From a bacterium (GTDB taxonomy: Bacteria > Electryoneota > JAOADG01): DNA of 15,826 nucleotides. Shown here in pieces: positions 14,784-15,826 of the stretch (within the stretch, counting starts at the first letter, position 1; each line of letters starts with the position of its first letter). The stretch covers positions 1 to 15,826 of the forward strand of contig JAOADG010000031.1 in the NCBI GenBank assembly GCA_026417415.1. Reading direction: 5' to 3'. The notes beneath the pieces were generated by a model, which was given only the letters and a program-made list of their open reading frames with translations, searched no databases and had not been told where the DNA came from. The position numbers and the translations under genes were made by a program.

Positions 14784-15826
14784 ATGAAACAACATCACTA
14801 TCCACACAACGCATCAATTTTATTTCGCACATCATTTTTTTCTTTAATCACGCTCATTTGTTTTGTGATATTCCTCCCCGAGTCCTTTGCACAAGACAGT
14901 TTGAATGTTCGTTGTTTGGGACGTCTTTCGTGTATGAATTCAAAAGATGTCGCAGTTTCTGGAAACTATGCCTATGTGGCGGATTGGCTGTATGGTCTTC
15001 GCATCATTAATATCAGCAATCCCAGTAGTCCTACCCAAGTGGGTTTCTATGATACACCCGGTGAAGCTTGGGGTGTAGCCGTTTCAGGAAACTATGCCTA
15101 TGTGGCGGATGATGAAGCAGGTCTTCGCATCATCAACATCAGCAATCCCAGTAATCCGGTAGAAGTGGGTTTCTGTGTTACCTCTGGTTATGTTTATCGT
15201 GTTGCGGTTTCAGGAAACTATGCCTATGTTGCGGATTGGCCGTATGGTCTTCGCATCATTAATATTAGCAATCCCAGTAATCCCACTCAAGTGGGTTTCT
15301 ATGATACCCCCGGTGAAGCTTGTGGTGTTGCCGTTTCAGGAAACTATGCCTATGTTGCGGATGGTGATGCAGGTCTTCGCATCATCCATATTAGCAATCC
15401 CAGTAGTCCGGTAGAAGTGGGTTTCTATGATACCCCCGGTTCTGCTCATGGTGTTGCGGTTTCAGGAAACTATGCCTATGTAGCTGATTATAATGCAGGT
15501 CTTCGCATCATCCATATTAGCAATCCCAGTAATCCGGTAGAAGTGGGTTTCTATGATACACCTGGTTCTGCTTGGGGTGTTGCGGTTTCTGGAAACTATA
15601 CCTATGTTGCGGATGATTATGCAGGTCTTCGCATCATCAATATTAACAATCCCAGTAGTCCGGTAGAAGTGGGTTTCTATAATACCCCCGGTTCTGCTCA
15701 TGGTGTTGCTGTTTCAGGAAACTATGCCTATGTAGCGGATGATTATGCAGGTCTTCGCATCATCGATATTAACAATCCCAGTAGTCCGGTAGAAGTGGGT
15801 TTCTATAATACCCCCGGTTCTGCTCA
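14784..15826 (+). CDS. secreted LVIVD-repeat protein, 3' end outside the window
   Basis: The open frame runs without a stop from the ATG at 14784 to the window edge (347 complete codons). GGAGG (14774-14778) lies 5 bases before the start. The signal peptide ends after residue 36 (ESFA, then QDS), at the same residue as in the upstream paralogue although its sequence differs. From residue 56 the protein consists of identical-length 42-residue LVIVD units ([36 protein letters not shown]); six are complete and a seventh is cut 4 bases short of completion. The missing end would be expected to carry more repeats and a T9SS sorting domain as in the paralogue; this is inference. The repeats are much more alike at the DNA level than in the upstream gene, suggesting recent expansion. 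Probably a surface-exported propeller; ligand unknown. Confidence 0.85.
   Translation, partial: MKQHHYPHNASILFRTSFFSLITLICFVIFLPESFAQDSLNVRCLGRLSCMNSKDVAVSGNYAYVADWLYGLRIINISNPSSPTQVGFYDTPGEAWGVAVSGNYAYVADDEAGLRIINISNPSNPVEVGFCVTSGYVYRVAVSGNYAYVADWPYGLRIINISNPSNPTQVGFYDTPGEACGVAVSGNYAYVADGDAGLRIIHISNPSSPVEVGFYDTPGSAHGVAVSGNYAYVADYNAGLRIIHISNPSNPVEVGFYDTPGSAWGVAVSGNYTYVADDYAGLRIININNPSSPVEVGFYNTPGSAHGVAVSGNYAYVADDYAGLRIIDINNPSSPVEVGFYNTPGSA
14949..15826 (+). repeat. near-identical 126-bp tandem repeat array, cut by the window edge
   Basis: Repeat cores (GGAAACTAT) occur at 14961, 15087, 15213, 15339, 15465, 15591 and 15717, exactly 126 bases apart each time. Long stretches, such as the segment coding VEVGFY and GLRII, are identical between most units; differences cluster at a few codons (for example WLYG, DEAG, GDAG, YNAG and DYAG at the same loop). 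High identity in register makes copy-number change and assembly collapse likely. Confidence 0.95.

Noticed and set aside
12249-15826. Regular 126-bp repeats as a possible CRISPR or satellite array
   Set aside because: The repeats are coding, in frame, translate to LVIVD propeller blades and have no unique spacers.

Overview
The window reads as bacterial chromosome from a member of the FCB (Fibrobacteres-Chlorobi-Bacteroidetes) superphylum, probably outside Bacteroidota proper (for example Ignavibacteria, Calditrichota, KSB1 or Cloacimonadota). Three secreted proteins end in a 'PNYPNPFN'-type C-terminal domain, the type IX secretion (T9SS)/FlgD-like sorting domain common in those phyla. Nearly every gene has a purine-rich Shine-Dalgarno sequence (GGAG, AGGAGG), and several have sigma70-style promoters (TTGACA, 17-nt spacer, TATATT). 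Both are unlike the AT-rich leaders and -33/-7 promoters typical of Bacteroidota. The code is standard. No tRNA, rRNA, CRISPR array, transposase or integrase was seen.

Layout. 1-699: no convincing gene, with a promoter at its end. 700-2145 (+): exported, barrel-like protein of unknown function. 2266-3957 (+): lipoprotein with three carboxypeptidase-regulatory-like domains and a YfaP-like end, closed by a bidirectional terminator. 4041-5414 (-): exported DUF1598-like protein. 5715-7025 (+): a three-gene operon with its own promoter and terminator, encoding a six-cysteine protein, a small helical protein and a protein like phage head-decoration proteins. 7104-9260 (-): two-gene operon of T9SS-type secreted proteins, one a seven-bladed LVIVD propeller. 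9376-10449 (+): HK97-fold major capsid protein with its own terminator. 10669-11682 (-): exported M48 metalloprotease. 12084-14297 (+): 14-repeat LVIVD propeller protein with a T9SS domain. 14784-end (+): a second LVIVD paralogue that runs off the window and is made of near-identical 126-bp tandem repeats.

How the genes relate. Most of the window is an envelope/secretome neighbourhood: lipoprotein, exported proteins, a periplasmic protease and T9SS-exported propellers. The exception is the capsid protein with the decoration-like protein and two small partners. They are intact and separately expressed, but no terminase, portal, prohead protease or tail gene accompanies them. They could be a decayed prophage head module, one end of a larger element split by the inserted minus-strand operon, or a domesticated encapsulin-like compartment. 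The sequence alone cannot decide, and this is the main candidate for an undescribed system. The second notable feature is the exact 126-bp repeat architecture of the two LVIVD genes, which looks prone to expansion and gene conversion.
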